From Holothuria scabra (lineage: Eukaryota > Echinodermata > Holothuroidea > Aspidochirotida > Holothuriidae), in assembly GCA_037179385.1 (NCBI GenBank), contig CM074189.1, positions 20,347,020 through 20,411,019 on the forward strand: DNA of 64,000 bases, given 5' to 3'. A program made the translations under genes and the position numbers. Under the pieces are notes generated by a model. It saw nothing but the letters and a program-made list of their open reading frames with translations, ran no database searches and was not told the origin of the DNA. Positions 1 through 10,816 of the stretch are shown here, piece by piece. The stretch's first letter is position 1; every line of letters starts with the position of its first letter.

Positions 1-1782
1 TCACATTACCTGCTTTGTTTCTCTTTGAAATAAAAAAGTTTTCGAAACATTAAACACTTCCTGTTTGCTTGCAAAGCATGTTTTACAGAGATCGTTTAAT
101 TAATTACATCAACCCATAGGAGTAAGAGTGCTATCACACCATGGTACACGGTGGAGTAACTTTTAAAAAGAAAAATACAAAGATTGTAATTTGAGTTGCA
201 CATCACAAATTTTTACACAATGTACCATCCTAATTTGAATGAATGTCCCATGAAGATGGGAGTTGGACCGTTACGGTTCATTTTTCATGCTGTTTAATAT
301 ATATTTTCAATTTTTTGACTTGGGATACACTTTAAACACAAGGACAGATTTCGTGAATAGGAGAAATTTGCATGAATTGAATTTTCAGACTAGAGTATAT
401 GACTATTCATAGCTTCACCTGAAGCCATCGGTCAGACTGTAGTGTGTTCAACTGTTCAGTGAGATGTTGAAGATTAGATCTCTCTAGTAAAACAAACGAA
501 TGAAATTTCAATTGTTCGAAGATTGAATATTATAACTTTAACTTGCAAAAGAGTGGAAATTCACTTCAAGAAGAGTGAAATTCACTCCAAAATAAGGAAG
601 TTTCACCTTTGATGTAGTACCCCATAGGGACCACTATAGAAGAGTACTAGGTAAAATATTTAGAAAGATTTCCTTTTCCCCTTCTTCGAATAAATTTCTC
701 TCTTGTTATGGTGAATTTCACTAATTTTGGAGTGAATTAAAAAGAAAATGGAATTATTCACTCTTTTTACGCCATTACTTTTAGAAATTGACTAAGTTAA
801 CTTTTTAGTTTTTAGAGTGTATGTATGGGCAGTTACCGATGTCAATGTTCATTTGTGGTTACCCCGCCAAGTGGACTTTGTTTTCTTAGCCCCTCCGCTT
901 CCCAAATGGACATGACCGAACAAGGAATATGAGGAAGAGCCTGTTACGCAGAAAAAACTACGGTTACTGAGCATGCCTACAATACCTAGGTATGAATGGC
1001 GGAGAAATTGTTTTTCAAGAGGGGGAAAGGATCATCAAGGTTGAGAAGCACTGATCCATATCATCTTTCATTTGTTAACTCGCTGCACGTTACTTTCGGA
1101 GAAATTTCATGATGGGGCAAGAAATATACTCTTCAATTCCCTTTCTATGCTAATTGGAAGTTTAAGTGGACATCTCAGAGAGTTCTTAATGATTGTTGTT
1201 GCGTAGACGTGAACAGGAGCGGGCCGTGCCAACTGCCACCATAAAAAAGTTCAGCATGTCACATTTCAATTAATACACCTGATCTCCAAATTATTGATCA
1301 GTTATATTTTAAATGAAACAATAAGTTAAAAACAAATTCTAACAATTAACACCTCAACCTAAAACAGTGGTGTGGAGATTGTACAAACCAAAAGGCAATA
1401 CAAGAAAATGTTGAATTTTCCTATTCTATAGAGGAACCCGGGAGTCAAGTGATGGTCTGATTTCAGTCGGCGATAAAGTTGGTTCTATCACCTTTCAATC
1501 TTTCGATTTCCTTGATTACCTGTACCATGGATGGTTGTACACTAAATTGTATCTTGATGCCCTCAATTTCACAGAATATGAAGGTTTGAAATTCATTTCT
1601 ACAATAAATTAAGACGATTTAAGGTTGATGGACCCCCACTAATGTCTGCCTTCAGTGACTTAACACAACCCTGACCGGATTCGTCTATAAAAGATAAGAT
1701 TTACTTGGAAGCAACTGACCATTTACATGACTGAGTTCTAATAGACTAACTTGTTTTTCTCAAATACAAATACCTCGTTTAC
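1..1782. other. Probable intron or 3' part of the Ig gene, no exon recognised
   Basis: No frame with recognisable protein features is seen. The stretch holds a decayed palindromic element (about 530-821) with alternating GAGTGAA and TTCACTC blocks ending TTTAGAGTGTA. It also holds a roughly 270-base repeat (about 1450-1735) whose relatives lie at 18480-18735 and 62430-62530. Further Ig exons of the minus-strand gene are expected to the left of the window. Confidence 0.4.
530..821. repeat. Palindromic GAGTGAA/TTCACTC foldback element, copy 1
   Basis: The left half carries AAGAGTGAAATTCACTCC-type blocks. The right half carries their inverted partners (TTGGAGTGAATTAAAAAG, ATTCACTCTTTTT) and ends TTTAGAGTGTA, the same terminus as the copies at 10501 and 14344. 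The left terminus is worn and its boundary uncertain. Confidence 0.5.
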
Positions 1783-2094
1783 CTTCTTTCAAGCTCACTT
1801 GAAGCACAACCGATCCGTTCGTGATGTATGGGCCAAAACTGAGACAAGATATGTTCGAAGTACTCGCGTTTGGATTAAGAGAAATTGACACCTTGTAATT
1901 CTGCGTTTGACTTGCATTCGATTCATCAGATATAAAATGAATGGAGTGTTTGAAGTCGTTAATCAGCCACACCAAATTCAATGGTGCTATAGCTCCATAA
2001 ATTTGACAGTAGAGTGTCTCTAGTTTATCTGGTTCTAATTCTATTCTTCCTTTCACCAGATAATTTTCCGTCACAATAAATAGCCGTGGAGTTA
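1783..2094 (-). CDS. Immunoglobulin-like domain exon (internal, phase 1-1)
   Basis: Seen: on the minus strand a 312-base open segment lies between an acceptor (TCATATCATCAG before 2094) and a donor (GAAG|GTAAAC after 1783). Entry and exit are both phase 1, so the exon adds exactly 104 codons, as is usual for Ig-domain exons. The translation has the Ig pattern: a first cysteine in LYCQIYG, a tryptophan in LVWLIND about 15 residues later, and a second cysteine in NISCLSFG. There are several N-glycosylation sequons (NAS, NIS, NGS). Known: such domains act outside the cell in recognition or adhesion. Inferred: this is a later exon of the gene whose first exon is at 6685-7168, because strand and phase match; the intron would be about 4.6 kb. 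The specific protein is not recognised. No stop or membrane segment is seen, so the gene should continue left of base 1. Confidence 0.62.
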
Positions 2095-4190
2095 CTGATG
2101 ATATGAAAAGAAACAAAATGTATTTTAAAATTACGAAATCAAATGAAAAGTCGTGCGAAAGGTCGAAAGAGATGTGAAAAATATTAACAGAGCAACTTGA
2201 GGATTGCTTTGAACACAATAAACACCCTCGCTACACATGGTTCATTGCAAAACCAGAATTTACCATTACTTTATGCTTGGGGTTTCTGGGCGAAACCATT
2301 GAAACGAAGCGTCTTGGAATAGTTCACTCTGGTGCAGGTTTCTCAATTAAATTTTCTGAAGCCCCACATTGCTAAATGTTACGGACATAATGCGCCACTG
2401 ATCGTCGTCCCTGGGGAGGGGTATAAAAAAAACTGGAAAATTTTTCAGTTTCAAAAAGCCTTTACATGCAAAATGTTGCAAAATTTATTTAATGTTCCCA
2501 GCCAAAATTTTTTACAACTTTACGATTTTTGCCGATTAACCGGTAACGGTGAATCGACAGAGCCCTGACTCTAATAACGTAAGCAGTGACGGTGATTTTA
2601 CTTTCATATGAGAGCAAATAGGACGTTATTATATTCTTATCGGTATGTGGCGTCAGTCTGTGGGAAGTATTAGATTTATTTACAGTACCTATTTTTGAGA
2701 CAGAATAATTTTCGTCAAAAAGGTTATCAAAAAGTTAAATTTCTCACTATTTTCCCAGTCATTTTTCTCACCACTCCATGTCACACCACTCCATGTCACG
2801 CGCCACAAGTGGCGTGCTCCGCTTGTGGAAGCCTGCTCTGGTGTGTAATCATGTTTTGGACATGGAATAGGCTCGAGGAGGAGATAGTTTTACAAACAGC
2901 GCATTCGCACACTATGGGGCTATAGCAAACCCAGGCATGACAACATCCACACAAAAACTTAGTATTCGCAGATCCTGTACATACGTACTGTTTAATGTAA
3001 TATATAGCTCAATATGGAATGCCCTTCTGTAGCAATAGGGTTAACAATCAATTTAAAACTATGCAGATTTATCCTTTTTTGTATCAGTTCTCTAAGCTAA
3101 GAAGCACAAACCGCCGTCATAGTATATTTTTACCAATCATGGTCTTCCAATTTTCTTTGTTAATGTTACCTAAAGGCACTTCTGTACCCCCTCCTTTCAT
3201 TTTTCAAATTGTCAATTCTGTAAATATTTTCTAATGAACAATCACCCACACCCTTCCTTAATAAATGGATGACGCCAATGAAAGATTTTGCTGTTTCATC
3301 TTCTTCCACTGTGCACTGAATGATGTGGAGCTTTAATTGATATAGGCTACTTTTGTATAGCGTGGTTTTTGGTTCCCGAGGAACGGTGGGAACATGGCCG
3401 GACACTGGTTAGGTTAGATCCAAATCAATTAACACAGGAGGAGAATATATATTGGGTGTGAAAGACAGCTTTATTCATACGAGCTCCTCGGCTCCCTCGA
3501 AGACAACAAAATATCACGAATGAAGAACGAGTAACAATTTACATAACAAAGCATAACAGGAATAGAAGACTCCCTAATTTGCATATGCATAACCCAGATA
3601 ACTGTATAAAACAGACATCGAATGAACTTGGACCTTACAATTCTATTCTACCATACTACCGTTACCCGCTCTAGTATAGAAAACTTTCACTTACGTCACA
3701 AGCCCCGCACTTTTTGACGGGCAAAAATTGGTGTAGTACGCTTCGAAAGTAAGGCAAAGTTTTTGCATTATGACATCGTATGCATAAGGTCGATTGTTTC
3801 CAATGTGCTGTCCTGCGCCTATTAGGCCACCACACCTACTGCTCATGAATAGTGACGTTCAGTAGGTCAAGTTGAAACGCACTAACGTCACGTGCAAAAC
3901 CTCCATATAAAAGTAGCCTTAAGAAACTCAACAATATCGCACTGAGGGGATTTGGCAACATTTTGACATGTGGAAATGGTAATGCCATTCCTATCTAAAA
4001 GTAGACTACTACATTAGTATTCTCTTACAGGTAAATGGTGTCGTTCAAGTTGACCGACTACATCGTCAAATGGTAAGCGCATCAGACTTTCAGTCGGGAT
4101 TTCGAGCCATAGCCGAGTTATACCGAAGACTTTAAAAACCGAGCCTACTGCCATTGGGTTTGGTGCTCAGCATAAGCAATGGATTAGGTA

Positions 4191-5784
4191 CAGTGGCGGA
4201 GCTAGGGGTTTCGGTCAGAGGGGGCGAAAATGGTCTGCACGGGCGCTCCGAAGGAGCAAATACCCTGATCCTCCGCACGATCGAAGCCACGGCTTTTCAG
4301 ATTTTCCATTATTTTGATTTTCACCTGGTAGAAGGCTACTTTGACATTTCTCCTAAGCAAGTTTTTCTATTAAAAAATGTTAAAATTTCTATCCATTGGC
4401 TTCCGCTGAAGAAAATTCGGGGGTATGGGGACTAAATTCTTGTAGGGGGAAAACTCCACGCCACCATGAGTTGGCGCGGAGCGCAAGAAAATTTTGGCCA
4501 AAAATGTCGCTCAGATCGATGGAAATGACATTTTTAAAGCCTGTTTACCGCATATAAATAGGGAAAACACTGAGTGAACTGTTAAGAAATATTGATGTTA
4601 ATTTTTCTTCGTCTTTTTCTTTATGTTTTCTTCGTTTTTCAGTTTTTTTTTATTTATTTGCCAGGGAGAGTGAAAGTACCCCCCTTGCCCCTACCTGCGG
4701 ACGCGCATGTTTCTATCCTCTCTTCCATATTCTAGTATGAAGGCAGTCATTATATTTTGTGTGTTATTGTCAGGTCTCGATTTAAGATTCTAATGTAATA
4801 ATGGGCCACTCTTTGAAGGTAAAGATTAAACCTGCTAGAGCAAAATAGCAAGCAATCCTACTGAGGGAAAAAGTTATGGAAATTAATCACCGTTAGGTGT
4901 ACATTTTTGGCACCTGGAAATCAAGATAAGTACACGAAGAAAAATTAAATGAGTTAATTTACATCATGCGACCACTCTGAAATAGCCATTTATTAAGTAC
5001 ATCAAAAGAAATAGCCAAGACAAGAGGTCTGCTTGGCTTTCTAGATACCAAATTCATAATAAATAAAAGTCTCCTAAACTTAAGCTTTTTTGATGCAATG
5101 TTCTGGCATTTTAGACCTCGGAAGTACAGAAATAAGCATTTTCATAGAATTATTGTGCAGTGTCAGAGATAGCCATTTATTATGATGATGGTCACTTGAA
5201 GGAAAGCAAAATGAAAGTCACTCATTACAACTCTTTAATCATTACCACTATTATAACAGTTCTATTTTATTTTAAACTGAATGTTCTCTATAAATGATCT
5301 TGAAAAACGTCTTTTTATTGTCTATGTTGACATTTATCCCCGACAACAAGAGGGCTATTTGCGCTGCAATTATTGCTGTGCCCTTTGCAACATCTTTTAC
5401 CGGCCGGGTAGGTTGATTTAATGTCAGTCAGTGTATTTTGTAAGCTTATAATCACGCTTGGTGTGGAAGCAATGAACTTAGCACAGCGACAACATTCATG
5501 AGTGCGTATAAAGCATGAAGATACGTTTGCGGCAAAACCTAACCCTATGTTACAGAAGATTACCCTTTTCATCAGAATGAAGTGCAGTTAGTACATTTAT
5601 CGGTGGCTGTTTGAGCATTTTGTTATCTGGGCCTTAAAACAACGCTATTAAATTTTGTCTTTTGCCAAAAATGGTGCAAGAGTAAAGTATGTTGAAAACC
5701 CCAAAAGGGCGCCGACAGACGATTTTGGTCCGTCAGGGGGGGGGGACCGCCCCCCCCCCTGACCATATGGCAGCTCCGCCACTG
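4191..5784. mobile_element. Non-autonomous hAT-like DNA transposon with 8-bp duplication
   Basis: The element starts CAGTGGCGGAGCT and ends with the exact inverse AGCTCCGCCACTG, giving 13-bp terminal inverted repeats, followed inwards by G-rich/C-rich sequence on both sides. It is flanked by the perfect 8-bp direct repeat ATTAGGTA (4183-4190 and 5785-5792), which is hAT-like. Its 1594 bases hold no frame recognisable as a transposase, so it is a non-autonomous or internally decayed copy. It sits inside a SINE, which fixes the boundaries independently. Confidence 0.85.
5732..5763. repeat. Perfect G10/C10 hairpin at the hAT 3' end
   Basis: GTCA followed by ten G, a four-base loop ACCG, then ten C and TGAC: a perfect 14-bp stem. 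It lies 21 bases inside the right terminus of the hAT-like element. Homopolymer length may be affected by sequencing error. Confidence 0.7.
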
Positions 5785-5833
5785 ATTAGGTAAACAAGCC
5801 AGTGACCCTCAACTGAAAAAAGCCGGCTCGACT

Positions 5834-6138
5834 TTAAAGGGTTAAGTCTCTAACCCCAAACTACAATTTTTGTAGTAGTTCACAGAAATTCTGAATTGGG
5901 ACAGCTTTTTGATTGACAGCTAGTTAAAAAATTTAAGGGTACAGAAGCTCATATTACACACTGCATGTCCTGTAGTGAGAGTGTTTTGATTGCATATTGG
6001 GGTCTTGTATACTCACCCTGAAGCAATAAACTGTTATTGTGTCTTGATGAGGCCGAGTTTTAGACAGTTGTGGGGCTGGCTTAAATGAATAGGTTAGGAG
6101 AATTGGTACTGTTTGGGGTGAGAGAATCAGGTCTTTAA
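5834..6138. mobile_element. TTAA-flanked short inverted-repeat element (MITE), copy 1
   Basis: It starts TTAAAGGG and ends GTCTTTAA, with inverted subterminal blocks (CTCTAACCCCAAAC and GTTTGGGGTGAGAG). TTAA is present on both sides (5834-5837 and 6135-6138) and once in the uninterrupted SINE sequence at this point, which supports a TTAA target duplication. Related copies are at 22318-22632, 31053-31365 and about 48921-49231. No coding capacity. Confidence 0.75.
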
Positions 6139-6684
6139 AAAAATTGGTTAGAAACTGAGCCGTTAAACCCCATCTAACCTTATCCAGTCGATAGAGCAAT
6201 ACAACAAATTTATTATTCCTTACTTTGTTTATTATGAGGCTCTCTTATGCCATTAAAGTTTATGTTACGGTCTGTAATACTATCACAGATTACTCAAGCT
6301 GCTTACAAAAATCTAAGACATCATACAACACAGTTTGACTTCATGATTGGAATGTAATCTCTTGAAAGTCAAAGATACTTTTACGTATTGTATGGGATCG
6401 CTTACTGTAACAACCACTTTTGTAATAGGTCGAACCAAAAATGAAATTGGGGAGCGTCAACTTTAGAAAAATGCAGAGTGCCGAATTTAAGACAGTTGGG
6501 TGAGGGTGGGGGGTTAAGGAAGTATGTAATGAGAATTGTTTGGGGTGAGAAGATCAGGCGCTTAAAGAACCTCATCGGAAGAAAGCTGCATAGGACCTTT
6601 TGGTATACAATGGTCGTTTGTGCGGAACAATCTCAATACATGTAATACTTATTCTACACACTTAAATCAACCGTGTGCAAATAC

Positions 6685-7168
6685 CTCGTGCCATTAAATC
6701 ATATCCATATGAAGATTCGAACGTCTGGCATCTGAAGTGAACATCAATGACATCATATGGATCATTGATAGACACATTTAGAGAATACATATCGCTACGA
6801 CATCCAATTGTGTACGATGACGTCGATCCGATCATGGAGCTGGAACTTACTGCATGGTTCCCGCGGTAAAGCCGCTGGTGTCCACGAATCCATGCAGATT
6901 TTGAATGGTCTGTACTAGGACATATCAAACACACTGCTCCGGGGATTGTAACCTCACAAGTTACGGTTTTGTTGCCATGTGGCTCCGCAATACAGGTTTT
7001 CATTTCCTTCGCCTCCTTTGCGAGAGTAATGGAGATTAAACTATGAAACAATAGTGACAACATGATAAAAGTGCATAGCAATGATCTAATTATGTATTGG
7101 TTAACTTTGGCAACGATCACTACAAAGATCTTGCCAAACCTTCCCTCACAATCGTTCCTTCTTGACAC
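6685..7168 (-). CDS. First exon of an Ig-domain gene: leader plus V-type domain
   Basis: Seen: the minus-strand frame opens with an ATG at 7168 and is open to a donor (GCACGAG|GTATTTG) after 6685, leaving in phase 1. A hydrophobic stretch (residues about 26-50, ending SLISITLA) looks like a signal peptide. A second ATG at 7063 gives a shorter, more typical leader starting MLSLLFHS, and I prefer it. The rest resembles a V-type Ig domain: VCLICPS with the first cysteine, SAWIRG with the core tryptophan, and YSLNVSIND...VHFRCQTF with the second cysteine. An extra cysteine pair (KTC, TVTCEV) lies before it. Inferred role: extracellular recognition or adhesion. Alternatives: the leader could be a separate short exon spliced near 7010, or an uncleaved membrane anchor. 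No specific family member is recognised. Confidence 0.58.
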
Positions 7169-7669
7169 TACACGAATCTAAATTTGGGGATCAATTTGAA
7201 GTATGTGAAGCCAACCGTGAATGAAACTGCAAGTGTTGGTATAAACACATTGTGCAAGTAGTCAATACTGAAAATTCTCAAATTACTAAAGGGTCAAGAT
7301 GGAGAGCATGAAACTGAAATAAGGTGAATTTTTCGTTTTGAAAGTAAATCCATTCATGACTGTTTCATAATTTGATGGGATCTCTCTTTCCAGTGAAATC
7401 GAAACTTCCAGCTTCGATATTGAATTTGCTCATTTTGTCACGTGCTGCTTCGAATGTTACCTACCCTGGGGAGGGGATTTTGTTTTCTCAGCGACCTTCA
7501 GTTTCCAAAAACACCAATATACCTCCTACAGCCTGCTACGCAGGCAAGCTGTAACCCAGCACTCTACCTGCACTTGAATCATTCTGAGTACTCCGAAGAA
7601 TGAAATTTTTGTTTTTTCACTTTCACTAGCTCCCTATAAAATGGTGGGGCATGCAAGTGTGCCTCATAA

Positions 7670-7845
7670 TAAACTATTGGGTAAAAAATTACGCAAAGTA
7701 AAAAGGTACCACCGTTGGGTAATTTTTACCAACCAATGGGTATGGCCCTACTTTTGTAACTGACTAGGCTATTTTTACCCAACTGTTTAGCATGAGACAT
7801 AATTCACCAACCTGGGTGAAGTTTACCCAGTTTTGAGTGGAATTT
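7670..7845. repeat. Foldback-type repeat built on TTGGGTAAA / TTTACCCAA
   Basis: TTGGGTAAAAAATTAC near 7678 is mirrored by GGTAATTTTTACCAA and by TTTTTACCCAAC near 7775. A further TTTACCCAG follows. It looks like a worn short inverted-repeat element; ends and duplication were not found. Confidence 0.35.
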
Positions 7846-7915
7846 AATGGTGTTTCACTACAAAAATCAAAACTGAATCTTGAAACGTTTCCTGAATTGA
7901 TTGTTAAACAACGGT

Positions 7916-8166
7916 TTGACCCACCGCATTGTGAAATGGTTAGAGCATCCAACATGAACACGGAAGATATGCGGCCTCAGTTCTGAAATTGGACTCCCAT
8001 CGGGACATACCAAACTTAAAATCGAACCTATATTGCCAGTCCGCCAGTATGCTTGGTGATCGGCATCGGCAATGGAGTAGGGAATCACGCCAATGAGCCA
8101 CAACTGGATTGAGTCGTAGTCCTAACCCAAACGGTTAGAAATTGAGCCGTTAAACCTTATCTAAAT
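7916..8166 (+). repeat. tRNA-derived SINE copy
   Basis: A tRNA-like head (AAATGGTTAGAGCATCCAAC), then the diagnostic body GGCAATGGAGTAGGGAA, GAGCCACAACTGG and tail GGTTAGAAATTGAGCCGTTAA. Plus strand, complete in outline but diverged, with a few bases inserted in the head. A minus-strand open frame over it is a by-product of the repeat. Confidence 0.75.
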
Positions 8167-9066
8167 GACTTCCCAAACTGCTAATACGTATGTCTTTCTG
8201 CTGATATTAAGCCTCTTCTCGTCTTCCGTACGTTCTTTATCTCCCCCAAAAACTTGTACCTATTACGTCATTCAATAAATAAAGGTTAGATACGTTTCAA
8301 AGGAGGTGAAAGTATTTCTCTCGTCAATAGTTGCCGTTCTTCAACGTTTCAAACAAACAGTCAACATCTAGTCACGCAAAACGCATTGTAAAACAAATAC
8401 AAAAAATACACTGTAAAATAAAAGTTTTATTTTTTTTTCAGCTGCACGATGAAGAAGTTGGTACAGAGCATACACACTATTTTGCTTATGTCCCCTAGTG
8501 TCTCGGGCATGACAACCAAAGTCCTTTTTTCTAAAAGTCCCCTCGACTCTCTCACGAAGAGCCACGGGCGGCGTTCAAAATTAAATTTGAAGATGTTGTA
8601 TTAACTGTATCAAGTAACGCTATGCTGTATGTACCACGTCTATCACACGTTGGTTATTGTGAATAACTTTACTACGAAGCTTTTAAAGAAATACAGTTCA
8701 TACATCTCAGTTTTCTTTACCTGTAATGATTGAATACTTATTCTTTTTTCCCAAAACTGTTTTTTTTTTCTACAGATCGAATTAGTTTAGGCCTAATCTA
8801 AGCATAAATTTACAATTTTTATGTCAAAATTTTGATCAAGCCTACTTAAGTAGCTAAAAGGAGTTTAGGTCAGTTTGGACTAATCTGAAGGTTACACAGT
8901 GCTTCATTGTGATATCACTAATAACCTGTACCCTGCAGAGTGTTTGCAGTGTAAACTTTTAACAAGGTAGGTATCCTTCTAATCTGCAAAATTGAAAAAC
9001 AATTTTTGTGGTAAACAGAAATACATCAGTTAGGCCTATGCTGTAAATTTTATAGGGAATTTGTTG

Positions 9067-9103
<37 letters not shown>

Positions 9104-9952
9104 GTACACTGTCGGCTTCTTTTATCTGTTTATACCCAAACAAACTACATTTTTGTAAAAGGCACGGTTGACCACGTTAAAAATGGTTTCGTCTGATGTG
9201 AGTCATCGAAACGATCAATCAAACACTGTATTGGCTTCAGGCAGTGAACAATATGTCCATGTAGTTCTTGAAAGTCAACGAACCAAGGTCTGCGCCAACT
9301 CTAAAATGAACGATCCTGCACTAGTTTTGCAAATGTTATACGTCTGCCCTACTCGATAGGTATTACCTAATATCGGAAAACCAAAAGGTAGAACCAATGA
9401 GGCAAAAGGTATGTGTCTACCTTTGTTGCGTAACCACTAAGTCGTCTTCTGTCATCTCACTATGGAATAGTCCAGGGAGACTTATGTTAATTAATCAACT
9501 AGTTCATATGGTGGCACTAGCAATGTATAGTGTTTGTATTAATTGGAATGGACCCAATCAGACGGAAAGATTTTCCGTTGCGAACTAAATAAAACAGTCA
9601 AGACGAATTGGTTCAGGAAACCTCTCGGCGAAATAAATCGCATACGTGAACAAACCAGAAGGAATTTGTTTGTATGTGTTTTTCCAATATTACAAATTTT
9701 ATCCAAATATCTTAAAGTGCGATATGACGTTACCTGGTCACTGAGTTCTTTTAATTTCCTTTTGAGCCTGTTAATATTTTATAATAACCAAATCATAAAG
9801 AAAATAATGTACCACACTTGATCAGTGCACTACAAAAGCTAAGTATGATACTTGAAACACGATCAGCCACCACGACGACTCCACTACGATGATGCCAGGT
9901 TACACCAAACTAATGACGGTTAGTGTGGAGTTCTATATAGATAAGGATTGTG

Positions 9953-10002
9953 GTTGGGGTTAGGATAAGGGTTAGATTAGGGTTAGGGATAAGAGTTAGC
10001 GT
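9953..10002 (+). repeat. Short degenerate TTAGGG-like interstitial telomeric patch
   Basis: GGGTTAGATTAGGGTTAGGG with flanking GGGGTTAGGATAAGG and GAGTTAG gives about seven imperfect TTAGGG-type units in 50 bases. TTAGGG is the metazoan telomere unit. The patch is short and internal, with coding genes on both sides, so it is not a chromosome end in this assembly. Confidence 0.6.
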
Positions 10003-10500
10003 CAAGTTAGTGCTCCTAACATTATGCAGCGCACTCACCCTCCAGCAGACCAACATTGAGAGAATTCTGCCTGATTCACACTTATTTCATCGCAGGACGT
10101 CTTTCGAGCGTTATCTAGCCAATTATTCAATTGTACAATCCATCCTCTGACCCCTGCCGGACAGTAATGAGTCAAATGAGCGTCATGATTGTCTTTATTG
10201 TGATGCAGGGGGTGCGTCAATTGAAAGTTTTCTAAATGTTGCTTCAAAGCAACCTATAGGTGCGGTACAGTTTGTCATATTCTAAAACGTGCGTCTGTAA
10301 AAGTTTGGGTGTATTGCTTGACGGATGGGTGGTTCAATGCAATACAAATTGCTTCAGGCATATCTTAGAAACATTGGACCACTGGGCGGAATTCCATATC
10401 ATTTCCCTGCTTTTATCGAGCTTGACCGGGGTTCAGGGGTGGGTCTTTCAATTAACAAGTGTGCCACGGCCGCCTGTTACATAATTGGATGGCAGTAACC

Positions 10501-10816
10501 TACACTCTAAATACCAAAGAGTGGTCTCAGTCACTTTTAAATAGAATGAAAGGGCAACTTTATTCCATTAGAATGTTAATTCTTTCCAAGAAAAGTGAAA
10601 TTCACTCCAAGAAGAGTGGAAATTTGCTCTTTAGTGAGTCCTTTCAGGTATCACTCCTTTTTTTAAAAAAAAGTGGTCCATCAAGAATGAGACCTTTCTT
10701 TTTTGGAGTGAATTTTACTTTTCTAGGAGTGAATTTCACTCTTCTTGAAGCGAATTTCTGCGCTTTTGAAGTGAACTTTGTAACTTTCAATCCTACAACA
10801 ATTATTTTGGAGTGTA
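10501..10816. mobile_element. Palindromic TA-flanked foldback element, copy 2
   Basis: It begins TACACTCTAAA and ends GGAGTGTA, with arms made of GTGAAATTCACTCC-type blocks on the left and GAGTGAATTTCACTC blocks on the right. The outer TA on each side is consistent with a TA target duplication, as in Tc1/mariner-type elements. Frames on both strands across it reflect the palindrome and are not genes. Confidence 0.6.

Larger units (their letters stand above)
4051..6186 (+). repeat. tRNA-derived SINE, split by two later insertions
   Basis: The 5' part (4051-4182) has a tRNA-like head with A-box-like (AAATGGTAAGCGC) and B-box-like (GGGATTTCGAGCC) sequence, then the SINE body GCATAAGCAATGG. The body resumes at 5793 (AACAAGCCAGTGA...GCCGGCTCGAC) and its tail resumes at 6139 (AATTGGTTAGAAACTGAGCC). 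The intact copy at 35494 shows that these three blocks are contiguous in the undisturbed element. The gaps are filled by a hAT-like element and a TTAA-flanked element, so the SINE is the oldest of the three. Confidence 0.85.
2095..6684 (-). other. Intron of the Ig-domain gene, loaded with mobile elements
   Basis: This 4.6-kb stretch separates the two Ig exons. From 4051 it holds a plus-strand SINE interrupted by two DNA transposons, listed separately. From 6425 to 6575 there is a partial copy of the TTAA-flanked short element seen at 5834 (shared blocks AAATGCAGAGT and GTTTGGGGTGAGA). Bases 2095-4050 show no convincing exon; the minus-strand frame at 3166-3405 lacks the Ig cysteine/tryptophan pattern. 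Further small Ig exons could have been missed. Confidence 0.5.

Noticed and set aside
3166..3405. Additional Ig exon on the minus strand
   Set aside because: Lacks the cysteine-tryptophan-cysteine pattern and clear splice sites.
7764..8103. Minus-strand frames suggesting a coding exon
   Set aside because: They lie over a plus-strand SINE.
8368..8565. 65-codon minus-strand frame with HARDTRGHKQ and LYQLLHRAA
   Set aside because: No family recognised, no splice context, and an adjacent T-rich run; too short to support as a gene.
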